From the NCBI GenBank assembly GCA_003695505.1, contig RFIY01000140.1:1-13440 (forward strand): DNA of 13,440 nt, written 5' to 3'. The position numbers and the translations under genes are program-made. The notes below the pieces were generated by a model. That model was given only the letters and a program-made list of their open reading frames with translations, was not told the origin of the DNA and did not search any database. The DNA is from J088 sp003695505 [NCBI: Candidatus Dadabacteria bacterium] (lineage in GTDB: Bacteria; J088). Below are positions 1-6,207 of this stretch, one piece after another. Positions within the stretch are counted from its first letter, which is position 1; every line of letters begins with the position of its first letter.

Positions 1-5
1 AGCAT

Positions 6-521
6 ATGCGTTCGAAGGTGACCTGTTGCAGGGGGGATATCACGACCCAGGCCGTGGATGCCATTGTCAATGCCGCAAACCGCAGCCTGCTTGGCGGCGG
101 CGGTGTCGATGGAGCGATTCACCGTGCGGCCGGCCCTGAGTTGCTCGAATATTGCCGGACACTGGGCGGCTGCGAAACCGGCCATTGCAAAATCAGCCCA
201 GGCTTTCGTCTACCGGCGAAGTATGTGATTCATGCAGTGGGCCCCGTCTGGCGCGGCGGCAGCAGTGGAGAGCCGGAATTGCTGGCGAACTGTTTTCGTG
301 AGGCGCTCGATCTGTCCGCAGAGTATGATTGCCGCACGATCGCCTTTCCGGCCATCAGTTGCGGCGTCTATGGCTATCCGATCGATCTGGCGGCGCCGCT
401 CGCGATGCGTACGGTGTGTGAATGGCTCAACACACATCCTGATGTGCTGGATGAGGTGCGCTTTGTTCTTTTTGAGCAACAGATCCTGCAGGCTTTCGAA
501 ACAGCACGTCGCGCGGTATAA
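6..521 (+). CDS. Macrodomain protein, O-acetyl-ADP-ribose deacetylase (YmdB-like)
   Basis: A 171-residue single-domain macrodomain protein. By family knowledge it binds ADP-ribose and hydrolyses O-acetyl-ADP-ribose, and often removes mono-ADP-ribose from proteins, in the cytoplasm. Visible hallmarks run in family order. GDIT lies at residues 10-13 and the NAAN motif at 22-25. The glycine-rich [14 protein letters not shown] stretch is at 30-43, with Asp35 matching the catalytic-region Asp of E. coli YmdB. The [10 protein letters not shown] stretch is at 76-85, and GVYGYP, the phosphate-binding loop, at 120-125. Length is that of a complete YmdB-type protein, and the homology begins at the first residues, so the ATG at 6 is credible. 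Its Shine-Dalgarno lies outside the window. It converges on the RCC1 lipoprotein gene with about 117 bp between stops. Substrate in this organism is unknown. Confidence 0.93.
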   Translation: MRSKVTCCRGDITTQAVDAIVNAANRSLLGGGGVDGAIHRAAGPELLEYCRTLGGCETGHCKISPGFRLPAKYVIHAVGPVWRGGSSGEPELLANCFREALDLSAEYDCRTIAFPAISCGVYGYPIDLAAPLAMRTVCEWLNTHPDVLDEVRFVLFEQQILQAFETARRAV

Positions 522-638
522 CAGAAGTCCCTGACAGCACAGGTTTTCTGGGAGGAGGGCCGTATACCTTTACAGTTCTACAGCCCGGGGCACAGGTTTG
601 CTGCTGAAGCACCAGGATTCGCGACTGAAGACCGGACA

Positions 639-2715
639 TCAGGGAAAGATCACGGGATTTGGTGTGCGCGGATCGAAACCGGTACCCAGTTGGCCGAAGG
701 CATTGTCTCCCCAGCACCAGAGTGATGTGTCCTGGCGCAGCGCACAGGTATGTTCGTAACCAGCTTCCACGTCGCCCCAGTCGTTTGCTGGGCCGACACG
801 GACGGGCGACTCTCGCCTGGTTTTGTCTTCCAGTCCGAGTTGCCCTTCGTCGTTGCGCCCCCAGCACCAGAGGGCACCATCGGACTTGCGCGCGCAAGTG
901 TGGTCGGATCCGGCGGTAATGTGCGCCCAGTCGGTGTCAGTGCCGACACGCGTGGGCGCATTTTGATCGGAGGTGTCACCGGTTCCGAGCTGTCCGTCAC
1001 CGTTGAAGCCCCAGCACCAGAGGCTGCCATCGGTCTTGCTGGCGCACGTATGGTTTGAGCCTGTGTCGAGACCGGACCAGTCGTTCATAAGACCCACACG
1101 GGTCGGTGTATCGCGAGAAGTCGTGTCGCTGACGCCGAGCTGCCCATTGCTGTTATAGCCCCAGCACCAGAGGCTGCCATCGTTCTTGAGTGCACAAGTG
1201 TGGTTTTGTCCTGTGTGAACACTTTTCCACGCGAGCTCCGTCCCGATCTGGGTTGGCACATCGCGGTTATTCGTATCGCCGAGACCAAGCTGACCATCCG
1301 AGTTGTTGCCCCAGCACCAGAGGCTATCGTTGGTTTTGCGTGCGCAGGTGTGTGTATCAAACGTTGTGACCTGCAGCCAGTCGTTGTCGCTGCCGACCTG
1401 CGTGGGGATGGCAGCTTCGCCCACAGTTCCCAAGCCCAGTTCTCCGTAGTCGTCGTATCCCCAGCACCAGAGCGTCCCATCGGCGCGTACGGCGCAACTA
1501 TGGCTTGCGCCGGAGGCCATGTCCAGCCAGCTTGCCGCCGCCGTTACCAGAGTCGGGCTCGGGCGGTGTTCGGTATCGCCAAGACCGAGTTCATGGGAGT
1601 CGTTGCGCCCCCAGCACCAGAGCTGTCCGCTTGTTGCGATTGCGCAGGTTCGGTCACCGCCCGGGCGTAGCCGACTCCACGAAACGTTGTCATTGGTGAG
1701 CGTTGGTGCAAGACGACGGGACTGGTCGCCCAGACCAAGTTGTCCAAAGCTGTTGAGTCCCCAACACCACAGGCTGCCGTTACGTCGCTTGGCGCAGACG
1801 AACTGATTCCGCGTCGACACCGTACTCCAGTCGCTGTCCGTGCCGACCTGGGTCGGAGTGTTGCGCAGCTTATTGTCCGGCTGGCCAAGCTCTCCGCTGT
1901 AGTTGCCGCCCCAGCACCAGAGCGTGCCGGGTTCCTGGATGGCGCACGTATGATTGTTGCCCGCGGCTACCGCGGTCCAGGTTGCAAGGCTGCCAACCTG
2001 TTGCGGCGACAGGCGGTTGGTGTTGTCGCCGGTGCCGAGCTGGCCGCTGCCGTTGTATCCCCAGCACCAGAGGGTGCCGGATTCGCGAATGCCGCAGGTG
2101 TGGCTGTTGCCGGCGGCGACGGTGATCCAGTCGGTTGCGTTGCTGACCTGGGTGGGAACAGTTCGGCTGGCGGTGTCGCCGAGTCCAAGCCGTCCAGATG
2201 AGTTCAGCCCCCAGCACCAGAGCGTGCCATCGGACCGGATTGCGCATGTATGTCCTTCGCCCCCGCTCAGCAAACGCCAGGTATCTGTGGTGACAGGTGT
2301 CGGCAGGTTGCGGTTCGTAGTATCGCCAAGACCAAGCTGGCCTGTTGTGTTTTTTCCCCAGCAGGAAAGGCGGCCGTTGACCGTCAAGGCACAGCTATGG
2401 TCGTTGCCAGCAGCGACTTGCCCCCATGATACCGATGGGCTGACCTGAGTCGGGGCGTAGCGTATGCTGTTGTCGCCCAGGCCCAGCTGGCCGTAATAAT
2501 TTGATCCCCAGCACCATAACGTGTTATCCGCTTGCGTGGCGCATGTATGGTGGCCTCCGGCCGCGATGTACCGCCAGGTGTCGGCCGTGCCGACCTGGGT
2601 CGGGCTGTCGCGATCGGATGTTGTGCCCAGACCGAGATAGCTGCTGCGCCCCCAACACCAGAGCGTACCATCGGACTGGATCGCGCAGGCGTGGTCCCTG
2701 CCCGCGGCGATCGAA
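639..2715 (-). repeat. 14 tandem RCC1-coding repeats, mostly exactly 150 bp
   Basis: The plus strand shows CCAGCACCAG (antisense of the LWCWG codons) or a near variant at 711, 861, 1011, 1161, 1311, 1461, 1611, 1761, 1911, 2061, 2211, 2358, 2508 and 2652. The spacing is exactly 150 bp for the ten intervals from 711 to 2211. It is then 147, 150 and 144. The units differ substantially between the conserved cores, so this is a diverged coding repeat and not a recent identical duplication. It encodes the beta-propeller blades of the lipoprotein. Confidence 0.9.
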
Positions 2716-3458
2716 GATACCGCAAAGCTGCTCGTGGTCGCGATCGTGAACGGATGGAGGACCGGTGTCGCGTCAAGGTTCCCGGCCGCATCGAACGCGC
2801 GGACGGCGAATGTCCGGCCCCCGGTGGTCAGGTTTGCATAGCTCATCGGCGAGCTGCATGCGCTGTAGGCATAAGGTGCATCGCCAAGCGCGCATTCGAA
2901 GCCGTTTGCATCGGCGGCGGAAAACGAGAAGGTCACCGATGTTGCAAAGGTGAAGGATAGCGGTGCGCTGTCCAGAACCGTCTGTGGCGCAATGGTGTCG
3001 ATGGTCCAGGTATGACTGGCCGGCGAGGGGTCTACGGCACCATCCGCGGCGACGGCGCGGACCGCGAACGTATGTGCGCCGTCGGCCAGACCGGCGTACA
3101 CCTTCGGTGAGGTGCAACTTGTCCAGTCGGCGCCGTCGAGGCGACACTCGAAGCTGACGTCGGCGGGTTCGCCCTGAAAGGCAAACGTAGCCATGGACGA
3201 GTTTGTCAGGCTGGCCGGTGTGCTGGCCAGGGTGGTCTCCGGTGGCGTCGCAGGAGAGGGAGGTGATACCTCAGGATCATCACCTTCGGTAGTGGTCGTG
3301 TCCGTGACGGTTGCCAATGCCTCAGATGATGATCCTTTTTTATCGCCTTTGCAACCGGTCAGAACGAGCAGGCTGCCCAGGATGCATATCATCAGCAGAG
3401 AAAGACCATGTTTCAACGAAGCAGCCCAATACCGCGGCAACAAAGCGATGCGCATCAT
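639..3458 (-). CDS. RCC1-repeat outer-membrane/secreted lipoprotein with two Ig-like modules
   Basis: A 939-residue predicted lipoprotein. The N-terminus has basic residues, a hydrophobic core and a lipobox Leu-Thr-Gly-Cys36. Lys follows the lipidated Cys, so no Asp+2 retention signal is seen. A low-complexity Ser/Thr/Pro linker runs to about residue 75. Two Ig-like modules of about 85 residues follow (roughly 75-160 and 160-245). Each has the FEC...C-SP--Y..L..G..TFAVRA pattern and a D.SPA/DATP end. From about 250 to the C-terminus there are 14 RCC1-type blades of about 50 residues, each with (H)TCA-x-LWCWG and GQLGLGD elements. Bacterial RCC1 proteins form seven-bladed beta-propellers, so 14 blades suggests two propellers. 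They probably bind ligands or partners; no enzyme is evident. The start at 3458 is set by an AGGAGG 8 bases upstream and by the signal peptide. The frame stays open further upstream but runs through the rhodanese gene. The ligand is unknown. Confidence 0.9.
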   Translation of the reverse strand: MMRIALLPRYWAASLKHGLSLLMICILGSLLVLTGCKGDKKGSSSEALATVTDTTTTEGDDPEVSPPSPATPPETTLASTPASLTNSSMATFAFQGEPADVSFECRLDGADWTSCTSPKVYAGLADGAHTFAVRAVAADGAVDPSPASHTWTIDTIAPQTVLDSAPLSFTFATSVTFSFSAADANGFECALGDAPYAYSACSSPMSYANLTTGGRTFAVRAFDAAGNLDATPVLHPFTIATTSSFAVSSIAAGRDHACAIQSDGTLWCWGRSSYLGLGTTSDRDSPTQVGTADTWRYIAAGGHHTCATQADNTLWCWGSNYYGQLGLGDNSIRYAPTQVSPSVSWGQVAAGNDHSCALTVNGRLSCWGKNTTGQLGLGDTTNRNLPTPVTTDTWRLLSGGEGHTCAIRSDGTLWCWGLNSSGRLGLGDTASRTVPTQVSNATDWITVAAGNSHTCGIRESGTLWCWGYNGSGQLGTGDNTNRLSPQQVGSLATWTAVAAGNNHTCAIQEPGTLWCWGGNYSGELGQPDNKLRNTPTQVGTDSDWSTVSTRNQFVCAKRRNGSLWCWGLNSFGQLGLGDQSRRLAPTLTNDNVSWSRLRPGGDRTCAIATSGQLWCWGRNDSHELGLGDTEHRPSPTLVTAAASWLDMASGASHSCAVRADGTLWCWGYDDYGELGLGTVGEAAIPTQVGSDNDWLQVTTFDTHTCARKTNDSLWCWGNNSDGQLGLGDTNNRDVPTQIGTELAWKSVHTGQNHTCALKNDGSLWCWGYNSNGQLGVSDTTSRDTPTRVGLMNDWSGLDTGSNHTCASKTDGSLWCWGFNGDGQLGTGDTSDQNAPTRVGTDTDWAHITAGSDHTCARKSDGALWCWGRNDEGQLGLEDKTRRESPVRVGPANDWGDVEAGYEHTCALRQDTSLWCWGDNAFGQLGTGFDPRTPNPVIFP

Positions 3459-3466
3459 GCCCGCTC

Positions 3467-3472
3467 CCTCCT
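3467..3472 (-). promoter_or_regulatory. Shine-Dalgarno AGGAGG fixing the RCC1 lipoprotein start
   Basis: A perfect AGGAGG lies 8 bases before the first of two tandem ATG codons (3458 and 3455). It places the start directly at the lipoprotein signal peptide, 159 codons inside the longest possible open frame. Confidence 0.8.
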
Positions 3473-3495
3473 GCATACCCCTTTGTGTCCGATTG

Positions 3496-3524
3496 ATTTT
3501 GACACGTCGGTTTGGTTGTGTCAA
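3496..3524 (-). promoter_or_regulatory. Sigma70-type promoter of the RCC1 lipoprotein gene
   Basis: On the minus strand TTGACA (3524-3519, perfect consensus -35) is followed by a 17-base spacer and CAAAAT (3501-3496), a 4/6 match to TATAAT. Initiation would fall near 3489, giving a leader of about 30 bases before the strong Shine-Dalgarno. This gives the gene its own promoter in the 286-bp gap after the rhodanese gene. Confidence 0.6.
3499..3524. promoter_or_regulatory. Perfect inverted repeat TTGACAC-N12-GTGTCAA overlapping the promoter
   Basis: Seven-base arms at 3499-3505 and 3518-3524 are perfectly complementary, with a 12-base spacer. One arm contains the -35 hexamer and the other overlaps the -10 region. 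A dimeric repressor bound here would block RNA polymerase. The regulator is not identified. The arms do not match the LexA site near lexA. Confidence 0.45.
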
Positions 3525-3731
3525 GCATGAGTGGCAAGTGGATATGGGCGGCTGCTGACGTAGGTGTGAGGCGCATCTTCGGGCACCTGCCGTTTGGTTA
3601 CGTCGCTCCCCGGTACACATCAGGCCCCAGATCGTACAGATCATTCCGTGTGGCCGATGGTATACGATGGAAGATTCGTCAGCCATTGCCGATGGGGCGG
3701 TATACCGCAAAGGCTGCTGGTAGTGATCTGG

Positions 3732-3751
3732 GCGCTGAGAGGACTCAGCGC
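3732..3751 (-). other. Perfect 8-bp stem-loop at the rhodanese stop codon
   Basis: GCGCTGAG (3732-3739) and CTCAGCGC (3744-3751) flank a 4-base loop. The stop codon of the rhodanese gene (3745-3747) lies within one arm. No T-run follows on the minus strand, so it is not a canonical intrinsic terminator. It could protect the mRNA 3' end or take part in Rho-dependent termination. Confidence 0.5.
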
Positions 3752-4143
3752 AACGCTTCTCCACCGGTTTCGACCGGGTGTCCTGCAGCCTGCCAGCCCG
3801 GAACAGGCTGCATCGTTTCGGGATCCCGGCCGCCGCCAAAGCCGCCGCTGCAATTGACGACGGTCTGGTAACCGGCCTGCTCGAGCCATTCCGCTGCTTT
3901 GGCTGAACGCCCACCGGCCTGACAGCCGACGACAATGGGGGTGTCCAGCTTCAGATGCCGCCGGGCAATGTCGAGGAACTCCGGGTTCGGCGCCATACCC
4001 GCCGGTGTACGCAGGAAGGCCGGAATACAGACCGAACCAGCAGGATGTCCGGCCTGGAATTCAGCTTCGGTACGCACGTCGAGATAGACGTATCCTTCAT
4101 CTTCGACAAGATGTAGTGCTTCGTCGGGGGTCACATGCTGCAT
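3745..4143 (-). CDS. Single-domain rhodanese-like sulfurtransferase
   Basis: A 132-residue cytoplasmic rhodanese. The family moves sulfane sulfur through a persulfide on an active-site cysteine. Seen here are the N-terminal LDVRT.AEF.AGH.AGS signature (residues 21-37) and the active-site loop Cys74-Gln-Ala-Gly-Gly-Arg79-Ser80. The (G)GRS..AA..L...G pattern that follows ends in the typical NCSGG (97-101). Catalytic Cys74 and the loop Arg are present, so it should be active. No signal peptide is seen. It starts 31 bases after the beta-lactamase-family stop on the same strand and is probably co-transcribed with it. A weak AGGA lies about 11 bases before the ATG. The sulfur acceptor is unknown and the link to the upstream hydrolase is not explained. 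Confidence 0.9.
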   Translation of the reverse strand: MQHVTPDEALHLVEDEGYVYLDVRTEAEFQAGHPAGSVCIPAFLRTPAGMAPNPEFLDIARRHLKLDTPIVVGCQAGGRSAKAAEWLEQAGYQTVVNCSGGFGGGRDPETMQPVPGWQAAGHPVETGGEALR

Positions 4144-4174
4144 TGGGTTCTGAGTCCTGTTTCTGCGTTTGTGA

Positions 4175-5428
4175 TCAGCGAATCGGTCGGCAACGTGCCG
4201 AGATTGTTGTCATGATGTTCAACCACCACAGATTCCGCAACGTTGCGACAGGCTTGCCGTTGCAAAGCAGGGCGCAACTGATGGCGCGATCAGGATCGGC
4301 CCAGGTGACGATGCTCGTAAAGCCGAGGTGCCCGAATGCATTGGGTGTGTTGAAGCCATATAGTCCAAAACTCGATGAACCAAGCATGAAGCCAAGGCTG
4401 TAACGTATCGGCATCATCAGGATCTGGTCGATTTCGCCCCAGGTCTGCTCGGCTGTTGCACGATGTATCGTGCGGGGGTCCAGAACCTGAGTGCCGTTCC
4501 ATTCGCCTTCATTGCGCAACATTTCGAAAAAACGGCAGGTCTGTTCGGCGGTCGAGACGATATTGGCGGAGGGAATGATGCCACGCAGAAAACGTGGATC
4601 ATTGGATGCTTCGATCGCAGCCTCGAAGGGCATGCCAAAGGCGCGTTCGAACAGCAACGACAATGGGAAGCGGGGCGGGGGGCCGGTCAGAATGTTTGGC
4701 GCAACATCGGGAATGCGTGGTTCGTCGATACCGTAATTGAAGGTGTCCAGGCCGAGCGGCTGACAGAAGGCTTCGTCGAGAATTTCACGAATGCTGCGTC
4801 CGGTCACGCGGCGGCAGATCTCGGCAAACAGGAATCCGCCGGTGATCGAATGGTATTCCAGACGGCGGCCAGGAGCGGCGGTCGGTCGTGCTTCACAGAG
4901 CAGACGAATGATCTCGTCGGGTTCGTCGAGCAGATCGAGATCCATGGCCACATCGGACAGGTAGGGCAGCCCTGCCTTGTGGTGCAGCACATGGCGAATG
5001 GTGATGCCGTCTTTGCCGTGCTGGGCAAATTCGGGAATGTAGTCTGCGATGCGGTCGCCGACATGCAGATAGCCGCGTTCATCCAGCCAGTGCATGACCA
5101 TCGCCGTGATCGCCTTGGACGCCGAAAACAGGTTGAACAGTGATTCGGGCTGGGCCAGGCGGCGGTCAGGCGCGGGAAGATGGCCTGGAGCCACGCCATG
5201 CGTGTGGCCGATGGACCGATGCAGCACGATTTGCCCATGGCGGCGCAGGCAAATGGCAATCGCTGGCTGGATCCCAGACCGGTACAGGCGCTCGACAGCC
5301 CACCAGATCGTGCGGATGTCGGATGCCGTCAGGTCAGCGTCTTGCGGATCGACTTCATCATCGGCGATGGTCGTGACTTCTTCGACGGGGAACGGATCGA
5401 TCAGGTTCTGGCGAAACCAGTGGCGCAT
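4175..5428 (-). CDS. Serine hydrolase of the class C beta-lactamase / penicillin-binding family
   Basis: A 417-residue protein of the beta-lactamase superfamily (PF00144 type), which includes AmpC, DD-peptidases and esterases. The three active-site motifs are visible. Ser102-Ala-Ser-Lys105 (SxxK) follows the FNLFSASK context. Tyr192-His-Ser is the YxN position with Ser in place of Asn. His367-Leu-Gly369 is an HxG third motif. The N-terminal 40 residues are acidic, with no signal peptide, so it is probably cytoplasmic. That and the HxG motif favour an esterase or peptidase over a secreted antibiotic-resistance enzyme. The chosen ATG at 5428 has GAAAGGA ending 8 bases upstream. ATG 5437 is possible but lies directly against that AGGA. 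The frame is open to 5560, but a start there would lie beyond the lexA promoter. It is divergent from lexA and followed by the rhodanese gene. Confidence 0.85.
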   Translation of the reverse strand: MRHWFRQNLIDPFPVEEVTTIADDEVDPQDADLTASDIRTIWWAVERLYRSGIQPAIAICLRRHGQIVLHRSIGHTHGVAPGHLPAPDRRLAQPESLFNLFSASKAITAMVMHWLDERGYLHVGDRIADYIPEFAQHGKDGITIRHVLHHKAGLPYLSDVAMDLDLLDEPDEIIRLLCEARPTAAPGRRLEYHSITGGFLFAEICRRVTGRSIREILDEAFCQPLGLDTFNYGIDEPRIPDVAPNILTGPPPRFPLSLLFERAFGMPFEAAIEASNDPRFLRGIIPSANIVSTAEQTCRFFEMLRNEGEWNGTQVLDPRTIHRATAEQTWGEIDQILMMPIRYSLGFMLGSSSFGLYGFNTPNAFGHLGFTSIVTWADPDRAISCALLCNGKPVATLRNLWWLNIMTTISARCRPIR

Positions 5429-5448
5429 CGCGGGCATCCTTTCTGGCG

Positions 5449-5469
5449 AAAAATGGCGGTAAAACCGCC
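5449..5469 (-). terminator. Terminator-like hairpin in the hydrolase leader (possible attenuator)
   Basis: On the minus strand GGCGGT-TTT-ACCGCC (5469-5455, 6-bp stem) is followed by A and then TTTTT (5453-5449). It sits just upstream of the hydrolase Shine-Dalgarno. The layout is that of an intrinsic terminator or attenuator. The 3-base loop and short stem make its strength uncertain. Confidence 0.45.
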
Positions 5470-5481
5470 TGCTCACAGTGT

Positions 5482-5491
5482 CGCATATGCG
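5482..5491. other. 10-bp palindrome CGCATATGCG in the divergent intergenic region
   Basis: A perfect self-complementary decamer lies between the hydrolase start and the lexA promoter. It overlaps the only candidate -10 for the hydrolase. It could be an operator half or chance. Confidence 0.3.
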
Positions 5492-5513
5492 CAGGAATGC
5501 GGGTGCTTGACAA
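5484..5513 (-). promoter_or_regulatory. Candidate promoter of the hydrolase-rhodanese pair
   Basis: TTGTCA (5513-5508, 5/6 to the -35 consensus), an 18-base spacer and CATATG (5489-5484, 3/6) on the minus strand. The -35 overlaps the lexA -35 on the other strand, so the two promoters would be back to back. The -10 is weak. Confidence 0.3.
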
Positions 5514-5536
5514 TGTGAACATTTGTACACTATACT
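5507..5536 (+). promoter_or_regulatory. Sigma70-type promoter of the lexA-imuA-imuB-dnaE2 operon
   Basis: TTGACA (5507-5512, perfect) and TATACT (5531-5536, 5/6) are separated by 18 bases. Transcription should begin near 5543, about 33 bases before the lexA ATG. The spacer is almost filled by the LexA-type palindrome. Confidence 0.75.
5515..5530. promoter_or_regulatory. LexA2-type operator within the lexA promoter spacer
   Basis: GTGAACATTTGTACAC is an imperfect palindrome, GTG-n-ACA-nn-TGT-n-CAC. Its core GAACATTTGTAC reads GTAC-N4-GTTC on the minus strand. This is close to the GTAC-N4-GTGC site described for Pseudomonas putida LexA2 and related to the Gram-positive GAAC-N4-GTTC box. It is unlike the E. 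coli CTGT-N8-ACAG box. Lying between -35 and -10, it would allow direct autorepression. Confidence 0.7.
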
Positions 5537-5575
5537 GGCCATGATCCGAATCGCAGGCAACAGGAGCGATGGTTT

Positions 5576-6181
5576 ATGGCTTATTCACCTCCCGGACAGA
5601 TGCGCGAGCGCGTGTACCGCTTTTTCCGCGAGCGGGCGCTCGATGGTGAGCCGCCAACCGTCCGCGAAGTGCAGGAGGCCTTTGGGTTTCGCTCGGTGAA
5701 CGCGGCACGGCGCCATCTGGAAGCGCTGGTGGCCGACGGACGTCTGGACAAGCGGCCGGGTCGGGCGCGTGGATACCGGCTGACCGGCCTGGTGCCACCG
5801 GCGCAACAGGTGCCGGTGCTGGGGCGGGTACAGGCTGGCGCGCTGACCACTGCGGTCGAGGATCTCGATGGCTACGTGCCAGTCGAGGCGGGTGTCGCAG
5901 AAGAATGCTTTGCGTTGCGGGTGCAGGGGGAGAGCATGCGCGACGCAGGGATTCTTCCCGGTGACCTGGTGATCGTGAGGCGGCAGGATACGGCGAATGA
6001 TGGCGATATCGTTGTGGCGCTGGTGGGAGATGAGGCAACAGTCAAACGGTTGCGGCGGCGGCAGGGGCGCGTCGAACTGCACCCGGAGAATCCCGACTTT
6101 GAACCGATTGTTGTCGAGGACCACGGCGAATTCGTCGGCATACTGGGCAAGGTGATCGAAGTACGGCGGAGGCTGGTGTGA
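5576..6181 (+). CDS. lexA: LexA-family SOS repressor (LexA2 type)
   Basis: A 201-residue LexA homologue of usual length. Residues about 8-70 form the winged helix-turn-helix, with the PPTVREVQEAFGFRS recognition region at 26-40 and RRHLEAL at 45-51. Residues about 79-200 form the S24 latent peptidase. The scissile bond is Ala87-Gly88 in VQAGAL. The catalytic Ser120 lies in GESM and Lys157 in ATVKRL, nearly the same spacing as in E. coli. By family knowledge it represses damage-inducible genes and cleaves itself when activated RecA filaments form. The ATG at 5576 has AGGAG 9 bases upstream; an ATG at 5569 is out of frame. It is the first gene of the mutagenesis operon and probably binds the palindrome in its own promoter. 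A second, housekeeping LexA elsewhere in the genome is likely but not visible. Confidence 0.95.
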   Translation: MAYSPPGQMRERVYRFFRERALDGEPPTVREVQEAFGFRSVNAARRHLEALVADGRLDKRPGRARGYRLTGLVPPAQQVPVLGRVQAGALTTAVEDLDGYVPVEAGVAEECFALRVQGESMRDAGILPGDLVIVRRQDTANDGDIVVALVGDEATVKRLRRRQGRVELHPENPDFEPIVVEDHGEFVGILGKVIEVRRRLV

Positions 6182-6196
6182 CGGTTCAGGCAGGAA

Positions 6197-6202
6197 AGGA
6201 GG
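6197..6202 (+). promoter_or_regulatory. Shine-Dalgarno AGGAGG deciding the imuA start
   Basis: AGGAGG ends 5 bases before ATG 6208. This favours that start over the GTG at 6178, which overlaps the lexA stop codon and lacks a good ribosome site. Confidence 0.6.
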
Positions 6203-6207
6203 GCGCG

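Noticed and set aside
529-547. CCTG-N6-CAGG followed by TTTT as a terminator between the macrodomain and RCC1 genes
   Set aside because: The stem has only four pairs; too weak to call. No better hairpin is seen in the 117-bp convergent gap.
659-2448. Several plus-strand open frames across the RCC1 array
   Set aside because: They are antisense shadows. The 150-bp repeat is a multiple of three, so stop-free frames recur with repetitive SPAPE/PQHQ-like translations.
711-2661. Regular CCAGCACCAG spacing as a CRISPR or iteron array
   Set aside because: The period is 150 bp, far beyond CRISPR units, and the cores are codons for LWCWG within one long open frame.
3459-3935. Upstream extension of the RCC1 lipoprotein reading frame to 3935
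   Set aside because: It overlaps the rhodanese gene and adds 159 low-complexity codons before a clear lipoprotein signal peptide. AGGAGG is placed for the start at 3458.
4463-5143. 226-codon plus-strand open frame opposite the serine hydrolase
   Set aside because: It is antisense to a gene with clear active-site motifs, has no recognisable domain, and is explained by high-GC codon bias.
5429-5560. Longer start of the serine hydrolase at 5560
   Set aside because: It would translate through the lexA promoter and operator and the hairpin. The added residues resemble no family N-terminus, while a ribosome site supports 5428.
6178-6207. GTG start of imuA overlapping the lexA stop
   Set aside because: The overlap is attractive, but AGGAGG lies just before ATG 6208, and the ten extra residues include the translated ribosome site.
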